64,000 nt of DNA from Tilletia caries (Eukaryota > Basidiomycota > Exobasidiomycetes > Tilletiales > Tilletiaceae). Shown here piece by piece: positions 43,785-56,700 of this stretch. The stretch spans positions 930,001 to 994,000 of the forward strand of contig JALUTQ010000030.1 in NCBI GenBank assembly GCA_032718865.1, in the 5' to 3' direction. Under the pieces are notes generated by a model. That model saw only the letters and a list, made by a program, of their open reading frames with translations. It was not told the origin of the DNA and searched no databases. How positions within the stretch are numbered: position 1 is the stretch's first letter; the number at the start of each line of letters is the position of its first letter. Position numbers and translations under genes: made by a program.

Positions 43785-46700
43785 ATGACTGAGGCCGTTG
43801 AGGGTCCGCCTCTCGACGCGGAGCTCCTCGCCGTGGACACGATCGCAAGATTCATGTTTACCGATATGAACATCTTTCAGTTCGGCCAGGCCATCGACGC
43901 CATCGACGCCGTCGGGGACGGACTGTCAAGCTCTGCGCGCACCGTCGCCAACCTCTTCAACGAACCCGATACGCAGACAGTTGCGCTGCAAGAACCAGTG
44001 GGTACTCTCATCTCTAACGTTCTTCTACTCACTCCTGATGCCTGTATTGACTGTTGCATCTTCCTCGCCGTTTCTCCCTCCTTTTTTGCAGCCCGTTCTC
44101 ACCCATCCGATGGCACAGGAGCGATTCAAGTACCTGCAAGGCGCCCTCAACTTCGACGACTACCTCCGGAGCTCACAGTCCCAGAGTCAGTCCGGTGGCT
44201 CTGCCGCGGGACCGAGTCAAGCTCAAAGTTCGATCACCGTTTCCCCTCCTCCTCCCAACCAACAACAGGCACAAAACCGACGGAACGCGGTTCAGCAGCA
44301 TCGAACAAGAACATTCCAGTCTCGCGGCGACGTGATCCCCGCTTCTCGGTCCACGAGTCCCGCTGTTCCACCACCGACGCTTCCCAGTACATTACCAGCG
44401 ACCCATGCCAGCAATGCTCGGCCTCGGCAACAGCTCCAAATTCCTGCAAGAGCATCGTCCAGTCGCGCTCAGCTCCAGATTCCCGTTCGTGCATCTCGAT
44501 CTCCAAGCCCACGCCGGTCAGCACTGCCTCGGAGGATGGGGGATTACGTCGTCGAGCCGTCGTCCGACTCTCCCGTCGCGCACTCCAAGCGCAAAGCAAG
44601 CCTCAGCCACGGCAACGCATCAAACACCTCCGGGGACGAAGAAGGTCTGCGCAACCCCAAGCTCAGGAAGGGCTTGACGCTCGAGATCTCTTCTAGCGAC
44701 TCGGACGATCTCCCTTCCCAAGTCCACAAGCGACCCAGAACAGCCAAAGCAGCAGCATCATCCGGCGCATCCGCCACGACGACATCCAAGGCGAAACGTG
44801 CCAATCCGGAGGAGCTTCGACAAATAGCAGCGGCTAGGAAGGTCCCCGAGGACCAGCGGATTGGGCCCCAGGTTTCGGCTGTCCTTGCTCAAAGGCAAGC
44901 ACATCAACCGCAATCCCCCCAGACACCGGAAGCCAGCTCCAGTCTCTCTCCTCGACGCTCTCCTCAACGCCTGGCAGCTCCAGTGTTCAACAACACGGAG
45001 GCAAGCTCGAGCACGGCCGCTATATTCGGAAAGACGGCACCACACTACATCGGCGACATCCCGCTTTCCAAGCCGGCTCGTATGAGCATCCTGAGCGCCT
45101 TGAGCCAGCTTTCGGAGGGGTGGGAAGGGTTCGAATGGGTGCGCTCCTACAGGAGCGGAAAGCGGAACACGGTGAAGGAGCAATGGCGTTGCCTGGCGTG
45201 CACAGGCCTGTACACTTGTTCCAGAGCGGGTCAGAACACGAACCTCAAGACACATCGAACGACTTGCCCTCTGATCAAAGACCAGGACGGACAAATTGTG
45301 CCTCAAGCTCAAGGTGGAGCTGCAGCTCGAAAGCCTTCAGCGCTAACCAGCACCGCATCGTCCACCGTCATAGGATACACAGGTCGAAGCGTGTCGGGGT
45401 GGTTGAATGGCCAGCAAGTGATGCATCCCGACTTGACTAGGCGACTCGGACTCATCGCGGTCGTTAAAAACTCGCTTCCGTTCACTCATCTGAGCTCTCC
45501 CGCTCACAAGGCTCTCATCAAGTCGATCGACGCTCGCGCTACCATTGCGATGGTTTCTCCCTCGACCGTTCGTCGCGACCTCACCACCCTGCACGACGGG
45601 TTGCAAGCCGACATACAGCGCCAGTTACACAACAACGATTCGCTCATGGCCATGTCACAGGATGCGTGGACCAACAAGGGGTTCCAGCATTCCTTCATGG
45701 CCATCACGGGCTCCTACGTCAACAGCCAGTGGGAGTACCGCGAGGTTCTATTGTCGTTCGACGTGGTAAAGGAGAAGCACACCGGCGCGACCTTTAGTGG
45801 ACACGTGCTTCGCACGCTCGCAAATTTCGACCTTGCCGACAAGTGGCTGGGCTCGGTGACGAGCGACTCGACCGGAACAACCATCGTATGATGGATCTAC
45901 TCGAGACCGACGTACACAATGATGGTCTGCAGAAGCGACGTCAAGACCAGGCCAACATCACAAAGAAGGAGAAGGACTTGGCTCGGCTCTCGTGCTCGTC
46001 ATTCCCTCGCGCCAGCATGCGGCACTCTGGTCAATGGACAGCTCAAGAGAACAAGGTGCTCTGCATGAATCACCACATCAACATCGCGGTGCGAGACGGC
46101 TTTGCTCGGTTTGGCGTTCCCATCAAAACCAAGGCTCAGCAGAAGGTGATCAACCTTCGGCCCAAGCCCATCATCACCGTGCAGGACGAGAACGGCAATC
46201 CTGTTCAGGTTGACAGCGACTCATCGGATGACGAGGGCGAAGAACCGGAGAACGAAGAGCCGGAAAATGAAGATGAGGGACTCAGCAGGAGGATGCCTTC
46301 TCTCAAGGACAAAGGCAAAGATAGAGAGAGGGACAGGGAGACGATACCGACCTCGACGACGAAGGCAAAGCGCGCGCCGAAGGATCAAGCATCGGAGGAG
46401 GACACCGAGGAGGAAGACGACACAGATCAAGAGGACTACGAACCTGACATGCAGCCAAGCGACGACGAGCTCCTTTCGGACGACGGCGGCGGTCCGGATG
46501 CAAACGATGTCTTGCTGTTGGACAAGCCGAATCTCCTCGCGCCCAAGAACGCCATCGCGAAGCTCGAGGCGTTCGTCACTGCTGTGCACCGAGGTAGTCA
46601 GCGTCGCGCAGACTTCCGCAAGAGGATGGAGAAGGAGTTCTATCAGAACCGCGAGCTCGCTCAGGCTCCCTTCCCGTCTAAGCCCAACACGACGCGATGG

Positions 46701-47702
46701 AACTCGCACTTTTCAATGATCCGAATGGCGCTACCCATCCGGGAAGCCATCGACGCTCACTGCCGGGCGTACATAGGCAGCGTAGGCAGCCGAAGGCTCA
46801 AGTTCGGTGAATATCTGCTCACGCCGGCGCAATGGAGGCAGCTCGAGCTACTCCAGCCGATCCTGAAGCTGGCTGCTGCAGCTACCAAGGACATGGAGCA
46901 GGCCTCTGGAACGCTTTACATGGTTCTCGACTACCATGCCATTCTCCGCGACGAAATCGAACGGCTCATCGGTGAATCACAGAACTCGGAGGACCTGGAC
47001 TCGGAGTCCAAGGAGGAAGTCAAGAAGTTTCTTGAAGCGGTGGAGGCGAAGCTCGGCAAATATCGCGAACTCGCGTTGAAGAACCGCCTCACTCTGGTCG
47101 CGGCCATCCTTCACCCCCTCCACCGGCTCGACATGTTCGCTATAGCCTTCCCATAGCATGCCGAGGAGGCGGAGAAGGCGTTGAGGGACATGCTGAAGGA
47201 ACTCTTGGGATCTGTCGATGCCGGAAAGGACAAGGAAGCGACGCCGACAACCAAAGCCAAGAGCCCGGAGTGGAAAGAGCCGGACGTCATCGCGGCGGCA
47301 AGAGCAAGGCGCATGCAGCAATCCAGCGACGCCAGGGCTCGGCAGCCGGAACGGAACGAGCCCGACGAAGTGGCGCGATACTTGGACGCTTCCTTTTGTC
47401 CTTGGCGGGAATCAGACGTTTCCCCATATAAATGGTGGAAGGACAACGAGCAAGTCTTTCCCAACCTCGCAAAGCTCGCTCGCATCATCCTCGCCATCCC
47501 CGGAACCTCGTCGTCTGTAGAGAGGGTGTTCTCTCAGGCTGCCCTGGTCAGCACGAACCGACGGGCCAGGCTTTCCGCGAAGTCCATCGCCCAGCTTGTT
47601 TCAACGAAGCACTGGCTTCACCACGGCGCCGACGAGCTGGTCGGCCTCGACCCCGAGGCGCGACGATGTGCGGAGAGTATCGCGCGACTTCCAGACGTGT
47701 AG
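43785..47702 (+). pseudogene. hAT-superfamily transposase with BED-type zinc finger
   Basis: The ATG at 43785 begins a 71-codon exon (MTEAVEGPPLDAELLAVDT) joined by an intron (43998-44091, GTGGGT...TTTTGCAG) to a long exon. It encodes a Ser/Pro-rich region, a BED-like finger (WRCLACTGLYTCSR...LKTHRTTC), hAT core motifs (MSQDAWTNKGFQHSFMAITGSY, SDSTGT, NKVLCMNHHIN), a long acidic insert, and the C-terminal dimerisation region (FPNLAKLARIILAIPGTSSSVERVFSQ). A one-base deletion near 45880 breaks the frame at SDSTGT/NHRM, and a TAG at 47154-47156 interrupts it before the dimerisation domain. It ends at TAG 47700-47702. As written it cannot give a full transposase. Confidence 0.85.
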
Positions 47703-47970
47703 CTTCCTATGTCAGATCATAAATGAGCTCTCTTGAACGCTTGCTTGCACCAGACATCTGCAATTCACTCTTTGACCCATCAATAGCTTAGACCAATGCT
47801 GTGAAGGTGTAAAGGCGTGATAGGAAAGATGATGTGATTGGATTCATAGAGCGAGGCTGGAAGAGGCGCATTTGAGAAGCGACCGTTGATCCTTATCGCT
47901 GGGGAAATGGACCAAGAGTGTAGTCAGAACGGGAAGGGATATGGTAGGTATCAGCAACGAGATTTAGGCC

Positions 47971-49894
47971 TCATTCCTCCAGGGAGCCACGTGTCGACGC
48001 ATTGGATATGGGAGTCTCGGTGAAGAGGGGTCCTTTGAAGAAGGTGGCAAGGTGAGGACGGCGATTGGGGGACATCCGGAGCATCTTGATGACGAGGTCG
48101 GCAGCGTGAGGGTTGATGTGTCGGAGGCGCCATGCTGCTTCGCTGTCGTACGACCTCCAGTCCATGGGAACCTGGAGGTCGGAGGAAGGGTAACGTGCGC
48201 GTGGCAAAACTGAACCACCAGGATGGCCGACGAACTGTAGGATGTCGTGCATGGCACTGATGGGACTGGTGGCGCAGAACAGTGGTTGGCCCAGGTAGAG
48301 CTCGGCAACGACACAGCCGGCTGACCAAACGTCATTCTGGAAGGTCGGGCGCTGACAGCCCAGAAGGGACTCTGGCGCCGTGTATCCTAGCGTGCCGTAA
48401 GTGCGAGTGACCGACGAGGACCCAACTGATGCGGCTGCCGGCTAGACCGAAGTCTCCGATCTTGACGTGGCCTTCATCGGTGAGGAAAATGTTGGATGGC
48501 TTGATGTCGAGATGCACAATGTTCTTGCGGTGGACGTAGGAGAGTGCAACAAGAAGCTGAAGGGCGATGTTCCTGCGAAGACCAGAAGGGAGTTCGCGTG
48601 TCCCTTCCTCTGCAGTGTTGAAAAGGTCTTGAAGAGTACCCCAGTAGACTGGCATGATGAGGTCGATGGCGCCGGGCGAATGGCAGACGTCGAGGAGCTT
48701 TGCGATGCCAGGGTGCCGTCGGAGACGTGATAGCGCCTCGACCTCATAGAGGAGCTGGGTAGATGGTTGTCGCTCGTAATGGAGTCGCTTGCGTGCACGC
48801 GTGTTCCCGCCTAGCATGTCGACGACGCGCATGACCGACGCGTAGCCGCCAGAGCCAAGCTCCTCCTGTCCGCGAGCGCGCACGTATCGGCCAGCGGGGC
48901 GCCACGTCTTGGGAGGTGTCCAAGGATTCGGTGCTTCTGCAGGGCCGGAACTGCGCGATGATCTTGATGGACCGGGCTCTTGATTTGACGAGCTGGAAGC
49001 ATAGGCGAGAGCGAGCGCAGCGGCGCTCAAGGGCTCGGAGGCCTCGCTGGGACGAAACGGGGAGAGGGAGAGACGGTACCGAACTTGATTTGAGCCGAGG
49101 GTAGCGTCGACGTCCGCTGCGGGCCGAGAATGACGAGGAAGGAGGGCTTCGTCAGCGTGGACGAAGTCGGCTGCAATGTAGAAGTTCAAGAACATAGTCA
49201 GCGAGCAGCTGCAAGTACAAGGTAAACGCAGATAGGAAGATACGAGACTGACCTGGAACTGGGAGGCGAAGAGACTCATCGAGCGGCATGGCGTTGGAAT
49301 GCCCTGAGTCTGAGAAGGGAGAGACTGGTTGTCAAAAGGTGTGATGGATGAAACGGGGCCGCGATGGAGAATGAAGACAACTCACCAGCAGCCAATGAAC
49401 GCTGGGCAGAGACACTGCGAAATTCGGAGACCTGTAGAGAGCGATCCAAGTCCTGGTGAACGCGAGCGTCTGAGCCTGAAGCTGCTTGAGGTCAAGGCGG
49501 CTGGGTGTGAGATGCCTGGCTCTGTCGGCCTGAAGTTCGGGAGGGGACTCACCATGGAGCCTGGAGCCGGTAGAGCTGGGAGTCGTGGGACGCGTAGCTT
49601 CAGCCGCAGGGACGAAAGAGAGCTGGTCGTGATGTCCATCGTGAGCTAAAGGAATAACGGAATGCAGCAGCTGAGTCAGGGTAAAGGAAAACCTAGGGAA
49701 ACCGCGAGTCGGGACTCGGAACAGGACTCACCATGGAGCCGGGCACGCGAAAAGGGAAGGACGCGCCCTTGCTGACCGCGTCCGGTCAGCAGCGAACGAT
49801 TGCTGAGGGCGCCGGTGCGGTGGATGCTGCTGGGTATGGTGTACGGAAGGGAAGAAGGTGCGTGAAGCTTGCTGCGGGACATGTTGGGAGCCAT
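47971..49894 (-). pseudogene. Serine/threonine protein kinase (CMGC-like), 5 exons, one apparent +1 frameshift
   Basis: Exons 49894-49732, 49645-49553, 49475-49386, 49303-49253 and 49170-47971; all four introns are phase 1. The N-terminal 150 residues are Ser/Arg-rich. The kinase domain has GSGGYASV (P-loop), RKRL (candidate ATP-binding Lys), YEVEAL (helix C Glu), HLDIKPSN (catalytic Asp; HRD Arg replaced by Leu), IGDFGLA (Mg-binding Asp), GTLGYTAPES (activation loop and APE), NDVWSAG, and NRRPHLATFF. The order and the long insert before the final helices fit CMGC kinases (CDK/MAPK side). One surplus base in GGG (CCC on + at 48421-48423), between DFG and APE, is the only break; ignoring it gives 531 aa. 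Convergent with the hAT transposase. Confidence 0.75.
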
Positions 49895-50029
49895 CTTGAG
49901 CTCCGGAGCGTTTTTCTTCTATCGGGAGAAGGGACGGGGGGATGCCGGAGACACGAAAGATGCCAAAACGCTTGATTTTATACTGAAAATGCGATACACT
50001 CAGTGCCTGAGCCTGACCGCAATTTAGAG

Positions 50030-50350
50030 CTCAGGTCATATAAAATGTCAGATTATGCAAGAATATGACATAATTATGCATGGTCATATGACAGAATTAT
50101 GCGTTTTTCCGGCCCGGCTGTGAACTTTTTGTCAGAATACTGTCATACATAAGACATATGTTCTGCATTGTCATATGACAGAATATGACAGAATTTAGGG
50201 CGATAGATTGTGTCATATTTCTGTCATAAAGCTGTCATATGACAGCCACGGGAGGCATTATGGCCATAAATATGACAATGAGACTTTGTCATAAACCTGT
50301 CATATGACTATGACAATTTTTTTGTCATAATTCGGTCATATGCATAATTG
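50030..50350. repeat. AT-rich TGTCATA array, right of the kinase gene
   Basis: At least a dozen TGTCATA/TATGACA heptamers, many as the palindrome TGTCATATGACA, in an AT-rich island. It resembles the array at 43395-43560, in reverse complement near the outer edges (TGCATATATGAC against TGCATATGAC). Confidence 0.65.
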
Positions 50351-50759
50351 TGACCCGTCCCTTACCCTGTGGGGTCGGAGTATTCCCCAAACTCTATTAC
50401 CGCTAGAAGTTAGAAGTTTACGTTATATTTTTGGTAGCCATGGTTTAGGGCCATGACTCATGAGGTCTTCCTGAGACTTTTTTAGACTCTACAGTAAGTT
50501 TTTTTTTCATCGCCATTTCAGCTGCTTTGCGTCAACCGTTTTCATCCCGTTTTGCCCGTTCGTTAGGGGAATTCGGGCCTTCAGCGCTCCAGCGTTCAGG
50601 GGAGCGTTTCCCCCCCCCCTGATTCTTGTATACTTTTATGTTCCTCTGAGGTCGAGAGAAAGTAGAGACGTGATATGTATATTGACTGACAGGTGATCTG
50701 GCGTATGTCAAAAATCCCGGAGCTCTCGCTGCTGATTTTACTGACGTTTGTCTTTGAGG
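50351..50759. other. Spacer before the satellite
   Basis: No gene seen; includes a poly-T and a poly-C9 run. The first diverged satellite sequence begins near 50760. Confidence 0.5.
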
Positions 50760-53700
50760 ACATGTGTTCGCGCTCGACTTCAGTTTCCGTCAACCTGCCA
50801 CTGACGGATCTCGCTCAATTCTGGCTCGTTCTCTCTCCAACCTTGATAAGTATGATCAGCTAGGCTTTATCTATCGTTTCAATCGATCGTGGAAAAAAAA
50901 TGACATGGATTCACCCTCTATCCGACATCATGGTCGTGGTCGGGCGGAAGAAGTGATCCGAGCTGTCCGATCGTACTAAATAAGGGAGATTACATTTCTT
51001 AGACATGACTACTAATACAGAATGATAGATGAGCGTGTGATTGAGCTGTGTGTGAATCGTGAGACGCATGAGAAGCGTCGTTGTTGAGAAATGGCCGGAT
51101 ATGAGGCGCGCACACAGGGGTACTAAGTACGCGCCGAGTTTGCTCTGATCAATCTCGCTCAATTCGTGCTCAATCTCTTTCAAACCTTCACACGCGTGAT
51201 CAGGAAGAATGTAGCTATCATTTCCGTTGATCCTAAATAAAAAATGACATAGGTTCCCCCTATAATCGGACATCATGGTCGTGGTCGTCCGGAGGAAGTG
51301 ATCGGAGCTGTCCGAGTCTACTAAGTAAGGAAGATTGCATTTCTCAGACCTAGTTACTATTACAGAAAGATAGATGAGCGTGTGATTGAGTAGCGTGTGT
51401 AATGTGAAGCTCGAGCGCAGCGTCGTTGTCGAGTTATGGCGAGATATGGGACTCGCGCTGAGCCGATCTTCCCGCTGACCGAAAACTGACAGTACTCGCT
51501 CAATTCTGGCTCAATCTCTCCCAAACCTTGACATCCATGACCAGGAACACTGTAGCTATCATTTCCATTGATCCTAAATAAAAAATGACATAGGTTCCCC
51601 CTATAATCGGACAACATGGTCGTGGTCGTCCGGAGGAAGTGATCAGACCTGTCCGAGTCTACTAAGTAAGGAAGATTGCATTTCTCAGACCTAGTTACTA
51701 TTACAGAAAGATGCATGATGGTGTGATTGAGTAGCGTGTGTAATGTGAAGCTCGAGCGCAGCGTCGTTGTCGAGTTGTGGCGAGATATGGGACTCGAGCA
51801 GAGCCGATGTTCTCGCGGACTGAAAACTGACAGATCTCGCCCAATTCTCGCTGGATCACTCTCAAACCTTCACACCCGTGTTCAGAAAGACTGTAGCTAT
51901 CATATTCATTGATTCTAATAAGAAAATGGCATAGGTTCCCCCCTGCAGTCGGACAACATGGTCGTGGTCGTCCAGAGGAAGTGATCAGAGCTGTCCGAGT
52001 CTACTAAGTAAGGAAGATTGCATTTCTCACAAATGAATACTACTACAGAAAGATGTGTGATGGTATGAATGAGTTGTGTGTGAAGTGAGAAGCTCGTGAG
52101 AAACGTCGTTGTCGAGTTATGGCGAGATATGGGACTCGCGCTGAGCCGATGTTCCCGCGGACTGAAAACTGACATTTCTCGCTCAATTCTCGCTCAAATT
52201 CGCTCAAACCTTCACATCCATGTTCACGAAGACTGTATCCACTGTTTCCATTGATTCTAATAAAAAAATGACATAGGTTCCCCTATAATCGGACCACATG
52301 GTCGTGGTCGGGCGGAAGAAGTGATCCGAGCTGTCCGATCGTACTAAATAAGGGAGATTACATTTCTTAGACATGACTACTAATACAGAATGATAGATGA
52401 GCGTGTGATTGAGCTGTGTGTGAATCGTGAGACGCATGAGAAGCGTCGTTGTTGAGAAATGGCCGGATATGAGGCGCGCACACAGGGGTACTAAGTACGC
52501 GCCGAGTTTGCTCTGATCAATCTCGCTCAATTCGTGCTCAATCTCTTTCAAACCTTCACACGCGTGATCAGGAAGAATGTAGCTATCATTTCCGTTGATC
52601 CTAAATAAAAAATGACATAGGTTCCCCCTATAATCGGACATCATGGTCGTGGTCGTCCGGAGGAAGTGATCAGACCTGTCCGAGTCTACTAAGTAAGGAA
52701 GATTGCATTTCTCAGACCTAGTTACTATTACAGAAAGATGCATGATGGTGTGATTGAGTAGCGTGTGTAATGTGAAGCTCGAGCGCAGCGTCGTTGTCGA
52801 GTTGTGGCGAGATATGGGACTCGAGCAGAGCCGATGTTCTCGCGGACTGAAAAACTGACAGATCTCGCCCAATTCTCGCTGGATCACTCTCAAACCTTCA
52901 CACCCGTGTTCAGAAAGACTGTAGCTATCATATTCATTGATTCTAATAAGAAAATGGCATAGGTTCCCCCTGCAGTCGGACAACATGGTCGTGGTCGTCC
53001 AGAGGAAGTGATCAGAGCTGTCCGAGTCTACTAAGTAAGGAAGATTGCATTTCTCACAAATGAATACTACTACAGAAAGATGTGTGATGGTATGAATGGG
53101 TTGTGTGTGAAGTGAGAAGCTCGTGAGAAACGTCGTTGTCGAGTTATGGCGAGATATGGGACTCGCGCTGAGCCGATGTTCCCGCGGACTGAAAACTGAC
53201 ATTTCTCGCTCAATTCTCGCTCAAATTCGCTCAAACCTTCACATCCATGTTCACGAAGACTGTATCCACTGTTTCCATTGATTCTAATAAAAAAATGACA
53301 TAGGTTCCCCTATAATCGGACCACATGGTCGTGGTCGGGCGGAAGAAGTGATCCGAGCTGTCCGATCGTACTAAATAAGGGAGATTACATTCCTTAGACA
53401 TGACTACTAATACAGAATGATAGATGAGCGTGTGATTGAGCTGTGTGTGAATCGTGAGACGCATGAGAAGCGTCGTTGTTGAGAAATGACCGGATATGAG
53501 GCGCGCACACAGGGGTACTAAGTACGCGCCGAGTTTGCTCTGATCAATCTCGCTCAATTCGTGCTCAATCTCTTTCAAACCTTCACACGCGTGATCAGGA
53601 AGAATGTAGCTATCATTTCCGTTGATCCTAAATAAAAAATGACATAGGTTCCCCCTATAATCGGACATCATGGTCGTGGTCGTCCGGAGGAAGTGATCGG

Positions 53701-56700
53701 AGCTGTCCGAGTCTACTAAGTAAGGAAGATTGCATTTCTCACAAATGAATACTATTACAGAAAGATGCGTGAGGGTGTGATAGACTAGGGCGTGACGTTG
53801 GAAGCTCGGGAACAGCGTCGTTGTCGAGTTCTGACTCAATATGTGCGTCGCGCGCAGGGGTACTAAGTAGCCGCCGAGTTTGCTCTTATCGATCTCGCTC
53901 AATTCTTCCTCAATCTCTCCCAAACCTTCACACCCGTGATCAGGAAGACTGTAGCTATCATTTACACGCATTGAAATAAAAAAATGACATAGGTTCCCCC
54001 TGCAGTCGGACAACATGGTCGTGGTCGTCCGGAGGAAGTGATCGGAGCTGTCCGAGTCTACTAAGTAAGGAAGATTGCATTTCTCACAAATGAATACTAT
54101 TACAGAAAGATGCGTGAGGGTGTGATAGACTAGGGCGTGACGTTGGAAGCTCGGGAACAGCGTCGTTGTCGAGTTCTGACTCAATATGTGCGTCGCGCGC
54201 AGGGGTACTAAGTAGCCGCCGAGTTTGCTCTTATCGATCTCGCTCAATTCTTCCTCAATCTCTCCCAAACCTTCACACCCGTGATCAGGAAGACTGTAGC
54301 TATCATTTACACGCATTGAAATAAAAATGACATAGGTTCCCCCTGCAGTCGGACAACATGGTCGTGGTCGTCCGGAGGAAGTGATCAGACCTGTCCGAGT
54401 CTACTAAGTAAGGAAGATTGCATTTCTCAGACCTAGTTACTATTACAGAAAGATGCATGATGGTGTGATTGAGTAGCGTGTGTAATGTGAAGCTCGAGCG
54501 CAGCGTCGTTGTCGAGTTGTGGCGAGATATGGAACTCGAGCAGAGCCGATGTTCTCGCGGACTGAAAAACTGACAGATCTCGCCCAATTCTCGCTGGATC
54601 ACTCTCAAACCTTCACACCCGTGTTCAGAAAGACTGTAGCTATCATATTCATTGATTCTAATAAGAAAATGGCATAGGTTCCCCCCTGCAGTCGGACAAC
54701 ATGGTCGTGGTCGTCCAGAGGAAGTGATCAGAGCTGTCCGAGTCTACTAAGTAAGGAAGATTGCATTTCTCACAAATGAATACTACTACAGAAAGATGTG
54801 TGATGGTATGAATGAGTTGTGTGTGAAGTGAGAAGCTCGTGAGAAACGTCGTTGTCGAGTTATGGCGAGATATGGGACTCGCGCTGAGCCGATGTTCCCG
54901 CGGACTGAAAAACTGACAGTACTCGCTCAATTCTGGCTCAATCTCTCCCAAACCTTCACATCCATGTTCACGAAGACTGTATCCACTGTTTCCATTGATT
55001 CTAATAAAAATGACATAGGTTCCCCTATAATCGGACCACATGGTCGTGGTCGGGCGGAAGAAGTGATCCGAGCTGTCCGATCGTACTAAATAAGGGAGAT
55101 TACATTTCTTAGACATGACTACTAATACAGAATGATAGATGAGCGTGTGATTGAGCTGTGTGTGAATCGTGAGACGCATGAGAAGCGTCGTTGTTGAGAA
55201 ATGGCCGGATATGAGGCGCGCACACAGGGGTACTAAGTACGCGCCGAGTTTGCTCTGATCAATCTCGCTCAATTCGTGCTCAATCTCTTTCAAACCTTCA
55301 CACGCGTGATCAGGAAGAATGTAGCTATCATTTCCGTTGATCCTAAATAAAAAATGACATAGGTTCCCCCCTATAATCGGACATCATGGTCGTGGTCGTC
55401 CGGAGGAAGTGATCGGAGCTGTCCGAGTCTACTAAGTAAGGAAGATTGCATTTCTCACAAATGAATACTATTACAGAAAGATGCGTGAGGGTGTGATAGA
55501 CTAGGGCGTGACGTTGGAAGCTCGGGAACAGCGTCGTTGTCGAGTTCTGACTCAATATGTGCGTCGCGCGCAGGGGTACTAAGTAGCCGCCGAGTTTGCT
55601 CTTATCGATCTCGCTCAATTCTTCCTCAATCTCTCCCAAACCTTCACACCCGTGATCAGGAAGACTGTAGCTATCATTTACACGCATTGAAATAAAAAAA
55701 TGACATAGGTTCCCCCTGCAGTCGGACAACATGGTCGTGGTCGTCCGGAGGAAGTGATCAGACCTGTCCGAGTCTACTAAGTAAGGAAGATTGCATTTCT
55801 CAGACCTAGTTACTATTACAGAAAGATGCATGATGGTGTGATTGAGTAGCGTGTGTAATGTGAAGCTCGAGCGCAGCGTCGTTGTCGAGTTGTGGCGAGA
55901 TATGGGACTCGAGCAGAGCCGATGTTCTCGCGGACTGAAAACTGACAGATCTCGCCCAATTCTCGCTGGATCACTCTCAAACCTTCACACCCGTGTTCAG
56001 AAAGACTGTAGCTATCATATTCATTGATTCTAATAAGAAAATGGCATAGGTTCCCCCTGCAGTCGGACAACATGGTCGTGGTCGTCCAGAGGAAGTGATC
56101 AGAGCTGTCCGAGTCTACTAAGTAAGGAAGATTGCATTTCTCACAAATGAATACTACTACAGAAAGATGTGTGATGGTATGAATGAGTTGTGTGTGAAGT
56201 GAGAAGCTCGTGAGAAACGTCGTTGTCGAGTTATGGCGAGATATGGGACTCGCGCTGAGCCGATGTTCCCGCGGACTGAAAACTGACAGTACTCGCTCAA
56301 TTCTGGCTCAATCTCTCCCAAACCTTCACATCCATGTTCACGAAGACTGTATCCACTGTTTCCATTGATTCTAATAAAAAAATGACATAGGTTCCCCTAT
56401 AATCGGACCACATGGTCGTGGTCGGGCGGAAGAAGTGATCCGAGCTGTCCGATCGTACTAAATAAGGGAGATTACATTCCTTAGACATGACTACTAATAC
56501 AGAATGATAGATGAGCGTGTGATTGAGCTGTGTGTGAATCGTGAGACGCATGAGAAGCGTCGTTGTTGAGAAATGACCGGATATGAGGCGCGCACACAGG
56601 GGTACTAAGTACGCGCCGAGTTTGCTCTGATCAATCTCGCTCAATTCGTGCTCAATCTCTTTCAAACCTTCACACGCGTGATCAGGAAGAATGTAGCTAT

